The notes beneath the pieces were generated by a model that saw nothing but the letters and a program-made list of their open reading frames with translations, did not search any database and was not told the origin of the DNA. A stretch of 9,302 nucleotides of DNA from Candidatus Competibacteraceae bacterium (GTDB lineage: Bacteria; Pseudomonadota; Gammaproteobacteria; Competibacterales; Competibacteraceae), in contig JAAUQA010000092.1 in assembly GCA_012032855.1 (NCBI GenBank), positions 1 to 9,302 on the forward strand, given 5' to 3'. Below are positions 7,571-9,302 of the stretch, one piece after another (the stretch's first letter is position 1; each line of letters begins with the position of its first letter). Made by a program: the position numbers and the translations under genes.

Positions 7571-8567
7571 AACCGGTTCTGGAAACTTGCGATCTTGCGA
7601 TAGGCTATAGCACCCCGGTACGTCGGCGGGTCGCCGAGCATATCGCAGTTCAGTTGTGGCCGGGCGAGTTAGTCTGTTTATTAGGCCCTAATGGCGCGGG
7701 CAAATCGACACTGTTACGCACGCTGGCCAGAATGCAGCGGCCACTGGCAGGTCAAGTCAGGTTACAAGGGGAGGATATGGGACAGCTTAAACCCCGCGAT
7801 CTGGCCCGCCGTTTGAGCGTGGTGTTGACCGAGCGGGTCGAAGTCAGTCGTTTGACGGTGGCTGCATTAGTCACGCTGGGTCGCTATCCCTATACCGAGT
7901 GGTCCGGGCGACTCAGCGCCGCTGATGACAAGATTATCCATTGGGCTTTGCAAACCGTTGGCATTCTCGACTTAGCACACCGTTCGGTGACCGAACTCAG
8001 CGATGGAGAACGGCAAAAAGCTTTGCTGGCCCGCGCGCTGGCCCAGGAACCGACGGTATTGATTTTGGACGAACCGACCGCGTTTCTCGATTTGCCGCGT
8101 CGGGTCGTTATCATGAACACCTTGCGCCGGTTGGCGCGTGAAGGCAATTACGCCATTTTATTATCCACCCATGATTTGGATTTGGCCCTGCGCTGCGCTG
8201 ACAGAATTTGGTTGCTACCGCTGCAGGGGCCTGTACAGGTAGGCGCACCGGAGGATTTGGTATTGACCGGTGCCCTGCAGAGCGCGTTTCACAGCGAAGG
8301 CGTGGACTTCGATCCGTATACCGGCTCATTCAAATTGTCGCAACCCACAGCCGGTCGCGTGGCGCTGAGCGGAGAAGGATTACCCCGGCGTTGGACCGAA
8401 CGCGCCTTGGAACGGGCCGGATTTGCCTGGATGAACAAACCACCGCCTTGCGCATCACGGTAACCGTCGATTCTGCTGGACCGATATGGCGGATCGGCCA
8501 AGATGATATCCGTATTGAGTATCGTTCTCTGCTGGAGTTAGTCGCCCGTTTAACTTCTAGAAAATAA
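7567..8567 (+). CDS. btuD: Corrinoid ABC transporter ATPase (BtuD/FepC type), one frameshift
   Basis: Cytoplasmic ATPase driving the permease. GTG at 7567 is chosen because it overlaps the permease stop by four bases and puts residue 1 just before the ABC fold (VKPVLETCDLAIGYS); the longer open frame from 7522 would run into btuC. Walker A GPNGAGKST (40-48), signature LSDGE (144-148), Walker B VLILDE (164-169), D-loop and switch His202 (STHD) are all present. A Q-loop glutamine is not obvious (VVLTERVEV), as in some relatives. The uncorrected frame stops at 8463. One missing base in the A run at 8437-8439 restores NKTTALRITVTVDSAGPIW and continues to TAA at 8567, giving about 333 aa. That is longer than a minimal ABC subunit, with a small C-terminal domain from about residue 255. 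Confidence 0.9.
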
Positions 8568-8647
8568 AATCGCAACAAATCCAGAAGGTTCGGAAAAATC
8601 CCCACAAAAGTCGACCCGAGGCATTAGGAACGCTTTAAAACCTTGCG

Positions 8648-8653
8648 TATAAT
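8648..8653 (+). promoter_or_regulatory. Putative -10 element for fis
   Basis: A perfect TATAAT sits about 115 bp before the fis start within the 200-bp gap after btuD. No good -35 is found 16-18 bp upstream (TAGGAA at 8625-8630 is poor). The rest of the gap (8568-8767) shows no gene and no hairpin with a T run after btuD. Confidence 0.35.
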
Positions 8654-8767
8654 AATTGTATTGCGTGTTCCAAGCTCCGCGCTTAACCCACCAACACGTA
8701 TCACGATATAAGGTGGGACAATCGAATTGAAAATACCCAACTGAACACTCAAGGAGTCACCGGTAGC

Positions 8768-9040
8768 ATGGCGTACCCCAAGCCCGAAGCTCTCCCTATG
8801 AGCTATTCGCAGGTTATTCCTCTGCGTATACAGGTACAGCTGGCATTGCAGGACTATTTCCGTCAATTGGGGGAGCAGGCGCCCGCCAATTTGTACAAGC
8901 TGGTGATGGAAGAAGTCGAACAGCCGCTGTTGGAATCCGCGATGCGTTATACGCGCGGCAACCAAACGCGCGCCGCGGAAATTCTCGGTATTAACCGCAG
9001 TACCTTGCGTAAGAAACTCAAGCACTATCACCTGGAATAG
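8768..9040 (+). CDS. fis: DNA-binding protein Fis
   Basis: Small nucleoid-associated protein that binds and bends DNA as a dimer, influencing rRNA promoters, recombination and topology. It is 90 aa, close to the 98 aa of the E. coli protein. The C-terminal half is nearly diagnostic: [21 protein letters not shown] followed by the helix-turn-helix [24 protein letters not shown] (64-87). The N-terminal beta-hairpin region is less conserved, as usual. ATG 8768 is preceded by AAGGAG (8751-8756); an internal ATG at 8798 would cut the N-terminal arm and lacks such a site. The gene stands alone here: no dusB upstream and no purH directly downstream, the two partners commonly seen, with a short mobile element immediately after it. 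Confidence 0.97.
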   Translation: MAYPKPEALPMSYSQVIPLRIQVQLALQDYFRQLGEQAPANLYKLVMEEVEQPLLESAMRYTRGNQTRAAEILGINRSTLRKKLKHYHLE

Positions 9041-9054
9041 CTGTCGCAGCAGCC

Positions 9055-9064
9055 ATTACGGTGC
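9055..9064 (+). repeat. Target-site duplication, left copy
   Basis: ATTACGGTGC directly abuts the left terminal inverted repeat of the element at 9065-9220 and is repeated exactly at its right edge. Confidence 0.85.
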
Positions 9065-9220
9065 CAGGGCTGTTCAATGCTATTCCAAAAGACTCCTTCC
9101 CCCCTGGCGGGGGAAGGTTGGGATAGGAGGTAACTCGTGTGGCTTCAGTGGGTTAGTTTCACCCCCACCCTAACCCTCCCCCATCAAGAGGGAGGGAAAA
9201 AGCAGCATTGAACAGCCCTG
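9065..9220. mobile_element. MITE-like non-autonomous element, 156 bp, 17-bp terminal inverted repeats
   Basis: The ends CAGGGCTGTTCAATGCT (9065-9081) and AGCATTGAACAGCCCTG (9204-9220) are perfect reverse complements. They are flanked by an exact 10-bp direct repeat, ATTACGGTGC, which is the scar of transposition. The interior encodes nothing and holds two GC-rich hairpins: CCTTCCCCC (9095-9103) with GGGGGAAGG (9109-9117), and CCCTCCC (9174-9180) with GGGAGGG (9190-9196). With no transposase, it must be moved in trans by an element sharing these ends. The transposase family is not identified; a 10-bp duplication would fit some IS4-like groups, but that is only suggestive. It lies between fis and the next gene and interrupts no coding frame. 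Confidence 0.85.
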
Positions 9221-9230
9221 ATTACGGTGC
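9221..9230 (+). repeat. Target-site duplication, right copy
   Basis: ATTACGGTGC, identical to 9055-9064, directly follows the right terminal inverted repeat. Confidence 0.85.
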
Positions 9231-9264
9231 GCCGCTGAATCGAGTCAGCCTGGAGGATAACTCA

Positions 9265-9302
9265 ATGGTTGTTCCGGCAACGATGCGGGCCATGGTGCTC
9301 GA
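9265..9302 (+). CDS. Probable zinc-type/medium-chain dehydrogenase, first codons only
   Basis: ATG 9265 is preceded by a strong GGAGG (9252-9256) at good spacing and reads MVVPATMRAMVL before the window ends. The MRAMVL start is typical of medium-chain (zinc-dependent alcohol) dehydrogenases and quinone oxidoreductases, but 12 residues are too few for certainty. An ATG at 9283 is an alternative start and is worse placed. Confidence 0.5.
   Translation, partial: MVVPATMRAMVL

Noticed and set aside
9095..9117. fis terminator
   Set aside because: The GC-rich stem has no T run after it and is an internal part of the inserted MITE-like element.
1..9302. CRISPR array, tRNA or rRNA genes
   Set aside because: No regularly spaced repeats, and no cloverleaf or rRNA-like sequence was recognised on reading either strand.

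Overview
The window looks like a gammaproteobacterial chromosome segment. The basis is a clear Fis protein, a glutamine-dependent NAD synthetase of the long (~680 aa) type, a periplasm-style alpha-carbonic anhydrase and a cobalamin-riboswitch-controlled ABC uptake operon. Genus cannot be fixed from the sequence alone. Most of the window is moderately GC-rich; about 2640-3920 is visibly AT-rich.

Layout: (1) 1-447, 3' end of a voltage-gated-type K+ channel with a C-terminal zinc ribbon. (2) 474-2532, nadE, broken by two single-base deletions. (3) 2737-3912, an AT-rich gene spread over three frames by three single-base deletions. Rejoined, it encodes a ~392-residue protein whose C-terminal half resembles the core of plant IQM (IQ-motif calmodulin-binding) proteins. 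(4) 3874-4833, minus strand, alpha-carbonic anhydrase, convergent with (3). (5) 4925-5246, leader of the next operon: direct repeats, sigma70-like promoter, cobalamin riboswitch and a switchable hairpin pair. (6) 5247-8567, btuF-btuC-btuD-like operon with 1-4 base overlaps; btuC carries an insertion and a deletion, btuD one deletion. (7) 8768-9040, fis. (8) 9065-9220, a 156-bp MITE-like element with perfect 17-bp terminal inverted repeats and a 10-bp target duplication. (9) 9265-end, first codons of a probable zinc/medium-chain dehydrogenase.

How the genes work together: the only clear functional unit is the corrinoid uptake operon. A B12-sensing leader controls a periplasmic binding protein, membrane permease and ATPase. 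The other genes are single housekeeping or accessory genes.

Eight single-base indels (seven deletions, one insertion) interrupt otherwise well-conserved reading frames in four neighbouring genes, several of them in short A runs. This is more like residual sequencing or assembly error than gene decay, so these genes are annotated as CDS and the indel positions are given. The most interesting items are the reconstructed IQM-like gene, the MITE with its target duplication, and the riboswitch expression platform.
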